From contig NC_092574.1 in assembly GCF_037975245.1 (NCBI RefSeq), positions 26,022,713 through 26,086,712 on the forward strand: a stretch of 64,000 nt of DNA, in the 5' to 3' direction. This DNA comes from Apostichopus japonicus. Its lineage: Eukaryota > Echinodermata > Holothuroidea > Aspidochirotida > Stichopodidae. The number at the start of each line of letters is the position of its first letter. Positions within the stretch are counted from its first letter, which is position 1. Positions 12,401 through 26,700 of the stretch are shown here, one piece after another. The position numbers and the translations under genes are program-made. The notes beneath the pieces were generated by a model. The model was not told the DNA's origin. It was given only the letters and a program-made list of their open reading frames with translations, and made no database searches.

Positions 12401-15400
12401 GCGGGACGGGGGTTTAGATGTGGTGGATGAGGTTGTGTGAATTTCTTGCTCAGGCTGTTTGTTGGGTGACCTTTTTTAAAAGAAGTATCAAAAGATGGTG
12501 ACATTTGAGTAACTGTCAGTACTGTGAAAACCTGCAGATGGCTCTCCTGACTTTGTCAAGGTTGTATCAGAGTGTAGTCCGGATTACCACCAATGATTGG
12601 GAGAAACCGAGGAGGGGGTACGCAAGGGGTCCCTTCCATGATGAATTTTCAACTTGGTAGTGAGGGTAATTTGTGTTTTATGGTAGTCAAAATTGTACCT
12701 GATTTGTATATTTACAATATTTTTGTGTATAATTGTCAATGTCACGGACCTACAGTATGCACCTTATGCCTTTTGTGCAATTATAATAACAATAATAATA
12801 ATAATTAACATTTATATAGTGCCTAATACAAACAATTTTAAGCCCTTAACAAAGGAAAATAGAAACAAAGCAAGCAAATACAAAGGAAAAAAAAGAATTG
12901 ATTTAAGCTGTCAGTTGAAAAATTTCAGTTATGAGATCAGTATATCGGGGTCATCTATAGTCGAAGTCGAGGGTCTGGCTTTTAAGAATTGTGATCATTC
13001 AGTTGGTCAGTGGTCACCACTTTTTGTCGTAGTGTATTTCCGGGAAGTAGAAACAACATTTACACACTTGTGTACTAAAATTATCTTGCCAAGTTAAGGC
13101 CTTACAAAGCCCTTATTTTCCTATCCAAAAAGGAAAAAAAAAAGATTAACTTGCATCGTTATATTTTGTGAAGGTCATTTTAAACCCCAATATGAGAAAA
13201 CAGATCTATTTATAGAAACGCTCAATTTTTTATCATGTGAGGCTAAATCATAATGTGTCGGCAACCATTTGAATCGATACCATCACGCAGATAGCACAGC
13301 TAACATCGTGCCAAGCACATGTTTGTATTAATCATGTGATTACTACCTTGAACTTCTGACTCAATTGATGCAGTAAAATCCCTCAACCGGGAATGACCTA
13401 CAGTTAACACAGTTGCTTCATTGGTAGATCAATCCAGTAATTCGTTGGCTCATTGTCAAATGCTACATTAACACACAATGTATGTGCAAGCTCAAACTCA
13501 TGGCCCCACACAGTAAAACAAACCTGTGCAAAGTCAAACCCATGGCCCCACACAGTAAACCAAACCCTGTGCAAAGTCAAATCCATGGCCCCACACAGTA
13601 AACCAAACCCTGTGCAAAGTCAAATCCATGGCCCCACACAGTAAACCAAACCAGGTACAAAGTCAAATCCATGGCCCCACACAGTGAACAAACCTGTGCA
13701 AAGTCAAACCCATGGCTCCACACAGTAAAACAAACATGTGCAAAGTCAAATCCATGGTCCCATACAATAAAACAAACCTATGCAAAGTCAAATCCATGGT
13801 CCCACACAGTAAAGCAAACCTGCTACCAATATGAAATATTATGAATCATCACTACATAGGGATTGTAGAATCCACCAAAAAATTATAACATTTGTATTTT
13901 GTGGCTGTGGCCATGACATTGTCCTTTTGTGCTCCTATTGTACATAAATATGCCGTATTAGCCCCAGATATGCTAGATATTCGAATATGGTCACCTTAAA
14001 TGGTCAAAATTCTTAAACTGATTATATTCAACCTTCGAGGAAATTTTCCTCACTGGGTCATTCAGTCATCTTGTGTGTTCCTTAAAAATGTCTGAGAACA
14101 ATTTGGAGAGTAAAGACTGCCGGGAAAGTACTCTTGAAAACTTCTAGCAATTATACTATATTGTGCTATAATTTGGGGCCTATAGAGGCTACCTTTAAAG
14201 TGAAGGAAAATATCTAATTTCAGCTAACCAAGAGGTTGAAGATTTGCAAAGTACCATTAAAAGGTGATTTCTGACAACTAAATACAGGCAGTAAGCTGAA
14301 GTCAGTTTATCAATTTCCACCAGTTGACCTGAACAATAGGTCAACCATTATCTGATCATCTGTAGATGTAGTGACAGAAATTGTCACAATATTTTCAAAC
14401 TGGTAGAAATGGGATGTTTATTCTGGTGGCAGATTTCATGTTATAGCGTTAATGACAAACTTGACATAACTGCTATGATCTCCAGGGAGTAAACTGGTTC
14501 CTAGAGCTATTGGGTCACTGATAATGATCTTGTTGACTGTTTTGTGTTTATAATCCTTCCCTAAACAAAAGATGACTTAGAAGAATCAGGATTTCCCAAG
14601 TAGTAGTTCCATCATATAACATTCTGCAAGATATTTATAAAGAATATATTAGAATAATTCCACTTTTTGACAGCTTGTTCTTCATATACTGTCAGGGCAA
14701 GTAACCACTGAGGGGTTCTTTACTCTGGCTGTATGTTTCTCGAACAATGAATGGTTCAAAAGTGGTTCATTTTGTTACTTTGAAAGATCTATACTGTTGG
14801 GAGGTTTGCGTTGAAGAGAGACTGGAGAGCTACTTGTAAGCTAACAGCTGTATCTCTACTTAGTACTAGCATTCTAGCAAGGATCTTTGTAGGAATACTT
14901 TATTTGACTTTTGAGATCTGAGTTGATTAGAAGGCATTTACCGCAACGTGAAGTAAAATGGAAATGATTCCGATTTTCTCAAAGGTGGCCAGATGAAGGA
15001 AGATCTTGATTAACTTTTCGTAAACTTAAACAGCTAGATTGTTTTTGTAGCCTTCTAAGTTGCGGCGTTGTACGCTGGGAATTCTGGAATTAAAATAAGA
15101 GCAGTTAAATAATACATGTTTAAATTCATCATATTTGGACAGGTCACTGCAAAATTTGGAATTTTTATATTGAACAGTTGGTGGATTGTTCAGGTGTCTT
15201 CATGTACACTTTCATGATAAACCAAAGGATGGAGATCGAAAGCAAGAATTGAATTCAGTCTGTACAAGAAGTTCACATGTAATTCATAATCTTGATCTGA
15301 TTTGTACACAGTGCGCGCCTTGGTTCAGTTTACATTGTTCTTCTCGGAAATGTGTGAACTTTCATGTCTCAACTAAGCTTTCACTTGCCGTTCTGTACTT

Positions 15401-18400
15401 AGTTTCGTTAGTTCAACAGAAGGTGGGACTTTCCCTCCGAAGGTTACGTGTGCTGATAGCTAGGTGTGCAAAGCTATTGGTCCAAAAAAGCAACATGTTT
15501 AACTTTTATTAAAAGTGAAACAGCACTGTCGCTACTGTATATATGAAATTGGGGAGAGGCAGGGGGGGTGGGGAGGGGGAAGAATGTTTATTTGCCATAG
15601 GGTTTCCTTCAGATGCTGGATCTAACAATAACTTGGTCATAACAATGTCTTCAATCAAGTTTATTTCATATTTTGCAGGTCCTCTTCACCACCAAATGTA
15701 AAAGAGCAAGAAAAACGTGTTCGCAGAGAAATCGCCAACAGCAATGAACGCAGGCGTATGCAGAGCATCAATGCTGGTTTCCAGTCTCTTCGCAACTTAT
15801 TGCCGATACCAGATGGAGAGAAATTAAGCAAGGTGAGTGGATTAATACGAGGCATCTCAGCCTATATGCTTGGTTACGACACATAGAGCACATAGGTCAT
15901 TCAGAGAAGTGACCATTGTTCTTCTCGGAACGACCCTAAGTGTTTAAAGATGTGAGCAAGTCATGATGGTGCTGCTATGTGTCTCTATATTGCCAAAGAT
16001 CAGTTTTTACCTAAGTGGTGAAGGTTAGACACTAAATTCTAGCTATAAAAATGTGGTTCAATCTGCGCAAAAAACGCTCGTCAATCTGCGAAACATTGCA
16101 ACTATTTTAGATGCTTTTCGTAATTTTGATTCTAGATATGATTAAACCATTTTTTTTGGAGATATCATTGGAATACTTAATTTGTAAATTATGTATTCAT
16201 TGCTCTGTGTTTTTTTCCGTTGCTATGCAGGCAGCAATCTTGCAGCAGACGACCAACCTGATCTACCGACTGGAGCAGGAGAAGACACAGCTACTAAATC
16301 AAATCGCTGGCTTGAAAAGAATGATTCGAAAGGGTGGGGAGATGGATCCAGACTCCCCGGGGGTCAAGAAGCGGAAACGTAACGACAGTATGATGGATGA
16401 GGGCATCGGAAGTCCAGAGGGCATGGAAGAGTCTAGCGTAAGTTCGTACTAGTGAAATATATTTATATCTTCATATTATCCTAACTAGTGCAAGTAAAGG
16501 ATCTACAGGAATATTTCCTGCCTTTAAAAGCTCCCCCTTGCTGATCCAAATCCAGTTCAACTTACAGCCTACTGGGTCAGAGAAAACATATTTGAATTGG
16601 AGCACATGGTATCCTGGGTGGTTTCAAATTATTCTTTTGCAGGTTATCTAATGACATAATTTATGTGTGTGGACAAGTAGCTTTATTCAGTAAATACAGT
16701 AGTCATATATGCAAGGGCTTCAATATAACTTGATTTAGTGTAATAACACTTACAAAATGCCCGCCTAGATAGAGCTGATTAAATATGACGTTTGGCAGAG
16801 TATTTGTGGATGTATTCAATTTATGATATCTGATCAGAAAGGTTGGATAATTATCTCAGGACATAATCAACGAAGGTCAAACAACCAAATTGACTGTTTC
16901 TCCCTTGAGCAAGGTATTTTTTTGGTTGTCCTGAACAATAATTTAGCCGTCTCTGAGGATTGGATTAGTAAGTCAAGAAGGGGGGGTGGGGAGACCTTGC
17001 TATGGAAAAATGTATGCATTAATTATTATGGGAAAAATTGATCATCAAGAAACATAATTGTGTATTTTTGAGTAGTGTGCTATTGTCAAGAATCTGGCAG
17101 GGCTTGGTCAGAATAAAACAAATTTAGAAACAAACCCCAAAATGCATATTTAAATGATGGTAGCCAACTGTAGGTTGCTGTCAGAATGGGCTAAGTGGAA
17201 CTTTGAAGCATACATTTTCATTGAGCATTAGTCTGGATCAAATTTGGGGCATATTCAGGATGAGTGAAATGTGTTTGTCATTCCATCTAAGAGTCATAAA
17301 AGGAAAATAAACATTGTTTGATGTCACAGATGAGACCACCTACAGTATGCATTGAATTCTGTGAAATGTTGTTATTGGATTATTACCCAACCCATTGTAC
17401 GTAGTTGTTGGGTTTTATTTTCAGTACCTTTGGTGGGAATTAGAAAATTTCTAAACTTTTCTTGTTTTTTGCTGTTTTTTGTGTAGATGGAAGAAATGCA
17501 GAAGAGCATACTGGAATTGCGGTCTCAGCTGGACAGAGAACGTCAGTATCGCAAAGTGCTGGAGGATAAAAACAGGGTCTTAGAGGCAAAGTTTTACCCG
17601 GAGAAGCTCAAACAGCTGACGAGACAGGTGAGGAGGAGGAGTCATTGGCAAATTGCCTTCGTAACGATAGAAACAGTTGTTTATCAGTAGCTATGGCAAC
17701 TGTTGTATAAAGTAACCATCAGGCCTTCACAAATATGCTTGCCAATGCCGTTGGCGAGAAGTATTTTGTTTTTGTGAATAGAAAATGCACCACGCTCAAC
17801 ATTTTGTCGAAATGACCGGTGGGTTGGTCAAATCCTTAAAAGTATTAAGACTTTTGAACATTGCAAACATTTCACAGTATGATGAAAGCAATACCTAGGC
17901 AAACTTGAAACAAGTTTAACTTGTGAACTGATTTTTGTCAATGAGCAATCTGAATGGGAATCAACCGCGTAAAACAGTTGGTTATCTGTATATGGAATAT
18001 AATTCGGGAAATTTTTCCTTCCATTTGTAAACATCTTTCAAATCTTGCATTACCATTTATCACCGGGAATGGGTTACACCACCTTTGAAGCACACAATGT
18101 GTTTTGAAAAGCATTCAAAAACAGGTTGTGTTCGCTCATATGTAAACTAATAAGTAAACAGTTTGTTGAACATCATAAATCAAGACGGTTTGGTTATGCT
18201 CGGGCAACCCTGAAACAGTTGCATATAGTACTAGCAGCCTAGTAGACTCCTAAGTGGATATCCCTGTCTGGATTAAAGGAAGTAAGTTTACATGAGCGAG
18301 GAATAAACATTTCATCGTTGTGACGGATGTAGTGTTGTTTCATACTAATATGACATTCAAAGGTTTCACTGTAAAAGTATATATGCTGTCACCCATGTAA

Positions 18401-20020
18401 GAAGTACATTATTCAGTGAAAATAATGTAAAATATATTCATGACAGAGAGGGCCAGTAATTAGTACTTTAGAAGCCTTAGCCCTACATTCAGTTTGACAT
18501 AACTACAAAGAAGAAGGATTACCCTTGATGTACAGTTATCTCTTATATTTTTGATCGTGTGTGACAATGCAAACTAGCTTGTGTAGCTTTTACACAGGGA
18601 GGGCCTTGCGCTCTAAGCCACCATACCATGACCAGGTCCTAAACACTCCCTCCCCCCCCCCACCACCTCAATCACAGAAATGGAAGGTTGTAGAGACTCT
18701 CATTAATGTGGGAATACAAAATGGTAGCATTTGACGGTGTAAGCTGTCAAACTATTTCTTATAACACAATGTCAAAGTCAGCCGATTTTATTTTAGCATA
18801 CAATGAAATGTCAAAAGTTCTTCTACTGGATCATGGAGCGTTCTAGTTCGAAGGTCATGAAAGTGTTCTTATATCATGGATAAACTGAGTGAAATTCTTA
18901 GCCTAGAATCAGGTCTCCTTAACAATCGCAAATTTATGCTAATTTTAGAGCTAGCTTCTCTCTGTGACGGGGAAAGTAAATGGCCACCCAGAGACTGGCA
19001 ATTAGGTTGAATCTCTCCGGTTGAATGGCACAGTGCCAAATGATAACTTTTGTAGAGATTGCCCCTTTGAGTGTGTTCGTTTGTATGTGAGATTCTTGTT
19101 TAAAGCTGCATGTACACGCTACAGTTGGTGTTTAATTTTCCACTAGTTGGCAGGGCTGTACTGTGGCGTTAAAGTCAAGACAGTGTACCCCAAGGCACTA
19201 TCTGTGACTTTTTTTCCACCAGACTAGGACCAAAAACATAGAATAAGGATTAATCATCAACTTGTTTGTGATGAAGCTTCCAAACATGTTACTCACAGCT
19301 CTCCTTATCCTTTGCCTCCCTCCACGCACATGTTAATACAAGCCAGCCTTCAAATGAATGACAGTTTAGAGTATTGTCTATCTGCTTCAGTGTACAAGCT
19401 ATTATCAACAACTAATGCCGTTCTCGACAACTATCTTTATCACTAGTGTCAGTCTTCCAACTCTCTTCAAACATTTTGTGAGCTTTACCCATGTTTTTGT
19501 TTCTTATCTTGAGTTGACCATTATCTTTGTTATCTTTGCACAGATACAAGTCAAAGAGGAAGTCGTAGTAGAAGATTCCACCAAATCTACCAGAGAATAC
19601 AGACTGGAAGAAATTCAAGAAAGAGAACGGCTCCAATTGGAGGAGCAAACCCTGGCCGCTGCGGCAGCCGCCCTGGAGAGTTGTTCGGCCGGTGTGAACA
19701 ACACCGCCACCATCGTCAGCTGTACACAACCTACCACCACGGCAGCTATCAGACAAAACCTAGAGACCATCTACAAAGCCATAAGACACGTAGAGGGAGC
19801 CACACCGGTCCAGACGCCCAATCCTACTCCAACTCCAGAGGACGAGAGACGGGAGATGGAGGAGGGAGAACCCGAGGGCAGTATAAGAGTGATCCGTCAA
19901 GTAGAGGATATAGAAGCTAGCGTGCACGATGCCGGTAATGACCGACAGAGGATAAAAGTCCAACTGGTTCACCCGCTTCACATGTTGACCACTCGACCGA
20001 CGAGTATAACTGTGTCATGA
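6420..20020 (+). CDS. TFAP4: AP-4-like bHLH leucine-zipper transcription factor, five exons
   Basis: Coding exons: 6420-6505, 15679-15832, 16231-16437, 17487-17627 and 19544-20020, all with GT-AG introns. They join in frame to 354 residues, close to the vertebrate length of about 338. The basic region (about residues 42-55, with the conserved ANSNERRR core) and first helix are in exon 2. Exon 3 carries helix 2 (AAILQQT) running into a first zipper and a basic patch with DEGIGSPE. Exon 4 is a second leucine-rich coiled coil ending in YPEKLK, and exon 5 an acidic, glutamine- and threonine-rich tail with a conserved RQNLETIYKAIRHVEG block. AP-4 binds CAGCTG E-boxes as a homodimer in the nucleus. 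Exon 1 is the least certain: its protein is poorly conserved and lies 9.2 kb upstream, but its phase-2 end joins exon 2 exactly. Exons 2-5 are secure. Confidence 0.9.
12781..12850. repeat. TAA microsatellite followed by a TTTATATAG motif
   Basis: A short AATAAT run is followed by TTTATATAGTGCC. A related arrangement (AATAAT run, then TTTATAAAGCACA) occurs at about 51339-51375 in NARS2 intron 2. The pairing suggests the end of a dispersed short element, though element boundaries cannot be defined from two partial copies. Confidence 0.4.
13492..13822. repeat. 42-bp minisatellite, about eight copies
   Basis: Units start at 13492, 13534, 13577, 13620, 13663, 13704, 13746 and 13788 (period 41-43 bp, last unit partial). 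The consensus contains CATGGCCCCACACAGTAAA followed by CAAACCTGTGCAAAG. It lies in TFAP4 intron 1. Because the period is near a multiple of three, short repetitive open frames appear on both strands; these are by-products of the repeat and not genes. Confidence 0.9.
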
Positions 20021-23000
20021 TGACCTGCGGTCACACGTATCTTAGGTAGACCTTCCTTTGTATATTTTACTTATTCATGAAATCCTTTCCGTACAGTCGG
20101 TGTCCTAACAGCTTTTCCTAAAGTCTGGAAGCAACTTGCGATACGGGTATTATTCAAAAGGGCTGTTTTCTCCCCCCTTCCCCTTCATTCAGCACCCTAT
20201 AATTTTTGCATGGCTGGTAGAGCTCAAGGAGTCTCATCAGATCGACTCTCCCGTTTTCCTGTATCTTCATTTTGCCATGAAAAAATGATCACTTTTTGTG
20301 GACCATCCAACTTTGAAACCATGTTATGTGGTCCTTATACCCTTTCTTTCCCTTCTTCTTGAATGTTTAGTTTCAAAGAAACAAACATGTAAGTGGCAGA
20401 TGGCCCCTAAACAAATGAACATCATATCAGAGGTGTACAAAGAACTGTGATAGGAAATGGTGGCATTGTGCAATATTAACAGTAAGACAGGGATTTAACC
20501 AGACCGTATATGGTGACACGGTTCATTCTAATTACAGAGCTGGAAATTGGCGGTGATTGTCAGCTCATTACCACTGTCAGTCAGTGATGAGGGAGTTAAA
20601 GATAGAGCTAATAAAATTCAAAAAGAGTTTGATGGAATGATATAGGCAAGGGGGTAGCAGGGTGGCATCAAGGAGCAATTGATTGCCTTTCATGATACAT
20701 TTTCAGTTTTTCAGTATAAAGTAGGCATATTGTGTCCAATCTGCTGTTAGTTTAGCATTTCATTGCTGATGCATCATCATGCGTTGTTCCAGTAAGGAAG
20801 GACGGAATCAGTTTAAGTTTAGCCCCACAGTCACTATGTTCCTTAGTGGCTTAATTCCCAAGTTTTTTATTGTAAGGACCGTTTTTAGTCTTCTTTCTTT
20901 GTTACACATCACTGCCAGACTGAAAGTATAATACCAAACCCTGAAGATATGTCATACACACATTTATGTGATATTTAACTTTTGAAAGAGACAAAAAATA
21001 CCGTGTGTGTTGACATTGTTGTTATTGCATAGCAGCCTGAGTAAGGGCTATCTTTTACTCAAGTTTGGTGACATCAGCCAATCTTTTGTTGTCTCACTTT
21101 GTAGGTTCCTTGAAATGATTACCAATGGCAATGTGAGAACAAGGATATCCCATAAGACAAAATTAGAATAACATATCACCTCTTTAGGTTTCCTTTAGGT
21201 TGTCTTAAAGGCATGATCATAATTAGGTCATTTCAGTCACCAGGTGTAGTACTGCACATTCATGTCAATGATTTTCTGGTGCACAGCTTCCCCCCCCCCC
21301 CCCCTCCATATGTAGTAGTGGGGCTATGTCATTGACAAGTATAATTTTTGTTAGATGACTTAATGATTGGAAGTTGTCAATTCTTAGTCATCCGGTTAAC
21401 TCAGTATTGAATCGAAGCCATGGATTGCGAGGTGTAACGGCTAACAGCTGTGGGAAGGTTTCTGAAGTTCCTACTCATATCCTGTATGTGTACAAATAAG
21501 AGGATGCTTTTGATTTCCTACCAGAGGTCAAAAGGTTAACATTTGTTTGAGGTGCATACCCTCAGTTAGTCAGCATCTTCGTGAGTGGTCTTGCTGGTCA
21601 ATCTCTGTGAGAGTGTCCACATAAACTGACAATATGTAGTATATGGGAGGAGAATGTTTTCACTTTCTTTGCTTGGTGACACACTCATGATTTTTGACAA
21701 GACCTCTCATAAAGCATAAGGTGTTTTTTGACATAACATGGAAAATAAGGTGTCCATCACTGTTAACTGCGAGCAGCGATTCTGATCAGCATTTATTCTC
21801 CCTTGTGTGATCTAGAAGAGTAGTGAAGTAGTGCATTGTTTCATTCTAGAAATCGGGGGTCAATTTCCTGAGGCTCAAATGTTCTATTCTGCAACCTGTT
21901 TACACTTAAGTATACAGTCATAGTACTGTAGTGTGATATTGCTTAACCTACAACAAGGTACAGTCATGTCAAGGTGTGGAAGAATCCTTCCTTTCCATAT
22001 CTCTGTCAGGGTAATGATGATAGTCATGGATTTTGGTCAATTCTAGTATCTTTTGTAATATAAAGTGAACTGTAAACAAGGTACGTCATATTTATAAAGC
22101 ATTACTGCCAAATAATGTCTTTTCTATATATGATCTCGTGGGTGTATCCAACTGTAAGAACATTCCATTCCTCTCTATAGGGGTTGTAAAATAATACTAA
22201 AAATTGTGTTCCTGTTTTATATGGAAACTACAAAAAGAAAAAAAAATGTGAAAAAAAAAAAATCATAAAAAAAGGGCAGAGTATTGTGGCAAAGCCAGTG
22301 CTGGGTGATTCACAGTAATGGTTTGTAGACATCAGCATTAAATGCCAACAAAATTAATACTAATTTTTTTTTTTTTTTTTTACATTTTCATTAAGAGATA
22401 AATAGATTTAAGAAATAGGAGAAATATGTCTGTTTTAGTGTAACGTAAGAAGTTAATGCACCTTGGTTAAATGATGAAGGTTTCAAGCCATGCAAGGGGG
22501 AATACCACAAGCAGCTTATCGTAGATAATACGATCGACCGTCTGCTAATCTAACAGTACCATATGATTTTTGTTTGTACCATTTAATAAGTAATTTTGAT
22601 GTTCAGAGAAACATGCTTAGGAAATGACCGTTTTTTTGCCAGTAGCAAGTCTGTTAGTTTTCAATCCCTGAATGAGTTGGACATTGCGATTTATATTAAT
22701 TGTGTGATACATACATGAATAATGAAGAACGGCTGTTAACGTTCAAACCAGAACACATTGAGTGGTGTCCAGTTGAGATAGTTTTCATAGCCCCATGCTA
22801 GACTGGTTCCTTTAGACCTAGCCTATCATCCTTAACTCTTCGTTTATTTGAGTGGGTTATTATGGTTTTCCTTTCAAAAACATCAGTTTGATCACAATGA
22901 TCTTGCCCATTGACATCTTGTCAGCGAAATAGAGAATTTTAGTTAGAGTTTGTTTTATATAGTTCCCAAAGTTATAAGGAACAATTGCATGTGTGCCAAC

Positions 23001-23338
23001 AGTATATCAGTTATTACTAAAAGATAGTAACCTATATTTGAAATTAATCCACCTGAAAATTATAAGGCCAGATAAACTTAAAATGCAGTGTTTTTGTAGC
23101 ATTGAATCCAGAGATATTGCCCAGCCAAGATCCAAGTACTATGCAGCTCAATGGCTTAAACTGTTCAAGTTACATTTCAAATTAAATTTGATATGTATTT
23201 TGATCAAACATTCAGTTGGGGCTTGCATGTAATTAATACTAATATCCGACTCAAGGTTGGGGTGCAAGATGTGAGTAGAATTCTTAACTAGTTCCTCCTT
23301 CAGGCACTGTCAGATAGGAAGCTGTAGCAACAGCAACA
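20021..23338 (+). other. TFAP4 3' flank and intergenic sequence
   Basis: No exon is recognised. The first part is presumably the AP-4 3' untranslated region. A possible polyadenylation hexamer AATAAA lies at 20610-20615, without a strong GT-rich element after it, so the transcript end is uncertain. A 15-base C run occurs at 21290-21304, and A-rich and T-rich tracts at about 22235-22275 and 22364-22381. Confidence 0.4.
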
Positions 23339-23790
23339 TCTCCTGCAGCAAAGCTGAATCAGTATCAAACAATAGGTATTGTCTTAGCATGGCTGCAGCC
23401 TCTCCTGCAGGAAAGCTGAATCAGTATCAAACAATGGGTATTGTCTTAGCAAGGCTGCAGCCTCTCCTGCAGCAAAGCTGAATCAGTATCAAACAATAGG
23501 TATTGTCTTAGCATGGCTGCAGCCTCTCCTGCAGGAAAGCTGAATCAGTATCAAACAATGGGTATTGTCTTAGCAAGGCTGCAGCCTCTCCTGCAGCAAT
23601 GCTGAATGATTATCAAACAATAAGTATTGCCTTAGCATGGCTGCAGCCTCTCCTGCAGGAAAGCTGAATCAGTATCAAACAATGGGTATTGTCTAAGCAA
23701 GACTGCAGCCTCTCCTGCAGCCTCTCCTGCAGCAAAGCTGAATCAGTATCAAACAAAAGGTATTGTCTTAGCAAGGCTGCAGGATGCTGC
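23339..23790. repeat. 62-bp tandem array with dimeric higher-order structure
   Basis: TCTCCTGCAG recurs at 23339, 23401, 23463, 23525, 23587, 23649 and 23711 (exactly 62 bp apart), with an extra 12-bp slip copy at 23723. Two monomer types alternate. Type A has GCAGCAAAG, a CAATAGG-type word and GCATGG; type B has GCAGGAAAG, CAATGGG and GCAAGG. The repeating unit is therefore really a 124-bp dimer. No coding role is seen. Confidence 0.9.
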
Positions 23791-26700
23791 AGCCTTTCAG
23801 GAACCTACTCTTTGACACTTTTGTGATCTTGGCATGGAAAAGCTTGGACAGGGTTTTATGTGCTTCAAAGTTTATCACATTTGAATGATAATTTTTTGTC
23901 AAATATCACCAAGATTGGAATTCTGATTCAATGCTACATGACTAAATATTGAAGATACTTTAAAGTTTTACTAAAAATTTGACACAAAAAAAAGGATAAT
24001 AATTGGATGTGTATAGTTTGTATAGGATATTAGCTATGTTGTATTCATCATAAGATATGAACAACTAGAAAAACAGTAATTATTTCCAAAGATTTACAGT
24101 TGTATATGTATGGCCAGGAAGTCTCTATCAACATAGTTTTATTTTTGCAGAATCGAAAGCAATTATATCAATTTGTACAGAAATGACGCATTGTCGTGCT
24201 TGGTTGTTAATACCATTATGTACATTGTGTTCAGAACTGTTCAAAAATGAATTCATTTCAGTTTTTTTGTTTTCATTATTCAACTTTTGGGTTACATTTA
24301 ACCAGATAATATGTTTTTTGTTTTTGTTTTAGTTAATTAGGGCATACTGTTGCTTTCATTGTTAATTTATCTTTTGTTGTCCTATTTGGTCTGTTGGTAT
24401 GACTATTAGCTTCTGTAATGAATTGTTTTCAAACACCTCTTGCCACTTCATAGAAATGTATCATTCCACCTAATTGCTGCTTATTCTGGCCTCCATGTCC
24501 GGCATTTCTGAGAGAATAATAAGAAGCAGGAACTAAATAATGGATGTTTGATATAACACTTTGTCCTAAGACTAGGCCTCTTATGTATGCTAGTATGTGA
24601 ATTAACATATATGCATATGTATTTACCACTGCAAACAATGACGACGGTTCATAACACTTTATGTGATCTTTGTATCGAAATTGACTTAATTTGTTCATTT
24701 GTATGATCACCAAGAGATATGTGACCTAGAGATGCCACAAGCCTTGAAGAATGGTTCCTAACTAGCAATTCTAAGTCATAGGCTGGAGAAGTCGATGTGT
24801 TCTCCATTTTGATGACTTATCACTAGCATCCTAGTGCTACTGTAATGAAGTAATATGTTGATGTGTGAAAATGAGAAAACGTAATTCGATAAGAAAATGC
24901 AAAGGGGCAAAATTTGAGGGAAAAAAATGCTTGTTGTGACATTTCCAGGTGTTTGGAGGCAATAAGTATCTCTTTCATTGTGATTAATAGGATTATGGGT
25001 TGCATTGACTTTAGGATAGGATAGTAATTAGTATGTAGATTTATGTGGTAGTAAGCGTAATGTTCCTCTTAAGTCGATTACCTGAAGTCTTCAGTGAAAT
25101 GTCATTTTCAGTTGTTTCTTTTCATTTCTGTTCCATCTTTGCTTCTTGTTGAGGTTTCTTGGAGTGCTTAGCCCATCTGTTATCTTAAAGCAGCTTTTTT
25201 GTGTTTTGGTCTGTAAGTTTGTTGTTCTGTATTATTTGAAATGAAACTATTCAAGCTAAATGTCCTATCGGATTTAAGTTACAGCATGTAACTTAATTGT
25301 GTTCATCCCTTCCAACTCATTTCAAGACATGATCTTATATGCTGATATATCTTCAAATTACCAAGATACTTAATTTATTGAAACAATGGTCGTTCAATGG
25401 ACATATCCTCCGTGCCCAGCAGTTTCTATGATGTAAGTGAATCAAACCATACCTGTCAAATTATGATAAAACAAAGACACCTATATATTTAAATTAACCA
25501 ACACTGCTTATCAATACAAGCTGGTATATACACACTCCATATTGTAGTACAAAATATTAACACATGTATACATACAGACAATGGCTGTGTTTACAGGCAT
25601 CAACAACAAGTTACATCATCATCATCGTCAACAAACCGTTTAATTAGTTACACAACTTTTTGATATTAAAAGAACAACATAAACAAAAGCTCAAGGAATT
25701 TAATTTCAAAATACCTTGTCTTTGATGGGCTGACCTTAGTAAGATAGAAAGCACACTATACCTGCTCGTAAGTTGGAACTCTTGTCCTGTATTTCTCTTG
25801 ACCTCTTCGTCCTTGTCCTAATTGGAAGTCTCAATTTGCTAATAAATGACTCGGGGGGAGAATCTATCTCTGTGATGAAATATTTTGACCGATGAAAGCT
25901 TTCATATACTTGGGAATTAACTGACTTATATCCGAATAATGTCTACAGACATAGATATATATTTCTTTTCTTTTTTAGTCTTTTTTTTTTATACATTGGT
26001 TCATTGTTTCTCTACACCGATATGTAAAATATTGTATATAAACTGTAAACTCCTCTAAGTTATGTTGTATATTGAATGTACAGTCAGCATGATTTTCTTT
26101 TCCAATTGTTTTTTTTTTTATATTTGAGAAGTTTCATGTATGGATATACAGCTTGGTGGTTTTGTTCTCATGACCCAATTAGTAGGGTCTATCATTATTA
26201 TTTATTCGTTCTAGTGTTATAATTTCAACTGGGTCAGAACCCAACAAAAGATATTCACCTTGGTCTAGACTTTTTAACAGTCTGCAGATTAATCGATTGA
26301 GGTCCTGAAGGAGTTAGACACTCCTACCTAACAAGAGCAAGAGAGGGGGGTTGTGAGGGGAAGGCCTAACGAGAGCAAGAGAGGGGGGGGGTTGTGAGGG
26401 GGAGGAGTTAGGGCAGGCTGCAGCCCCCAGGAAGCATGGGTTAGGGTGCCAGCAAAAATGTGGGATGATGAATATTGTATGTTTTCATAATAATATACCA
26501 AATTATTACTGAAGGCTTCAAAATTGGAGTGGGGGGGGGGGCTGGTGACATAACTGTCTCTTGGTCTAGCTCTCGACACCACCGAAGTTAGGTAGAGGTG
26601 TGATGAGGAGTGGAATGATGAGAGGGATTGGGGGGTGGGGGGGTGAGGTGGCATAGAGCAATCAGGAGCTGGAAACAATTTAAGCTCTGATGAATATTCA

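Larger units (their letters stand above)
6506..15678 (+). other. TFAP4 intron 1 (9.2 kb) and contents
   Basis: No additional coding exon is recognised in this intron. It holds an 11-base G run ending at 7730, a 13-base C run at 7937-7949, an A run near 8371, a GGGTT triplet near 9260, several ACAGTACTG-rich spots (about 8990-9025, 9910-9935, 12234-12295), a TAA microsatellite at 12781-12806 and the 42-bp tandem array at 13492-13822. An alternative first exon may lie here but cannot be singled out. Confidence 0.5.

Noticed and set aside
13404..13644. Repetitive open frames on both strands
   Set aside because: By-products of the 42-bp array; they vanish where unit length shifts to 41 or 43.
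19681..19981. Other frames over the last TFAP4 exon
   Set aside because: Shadows of the real exon, whose frame carries the conserved AP-4 tail.
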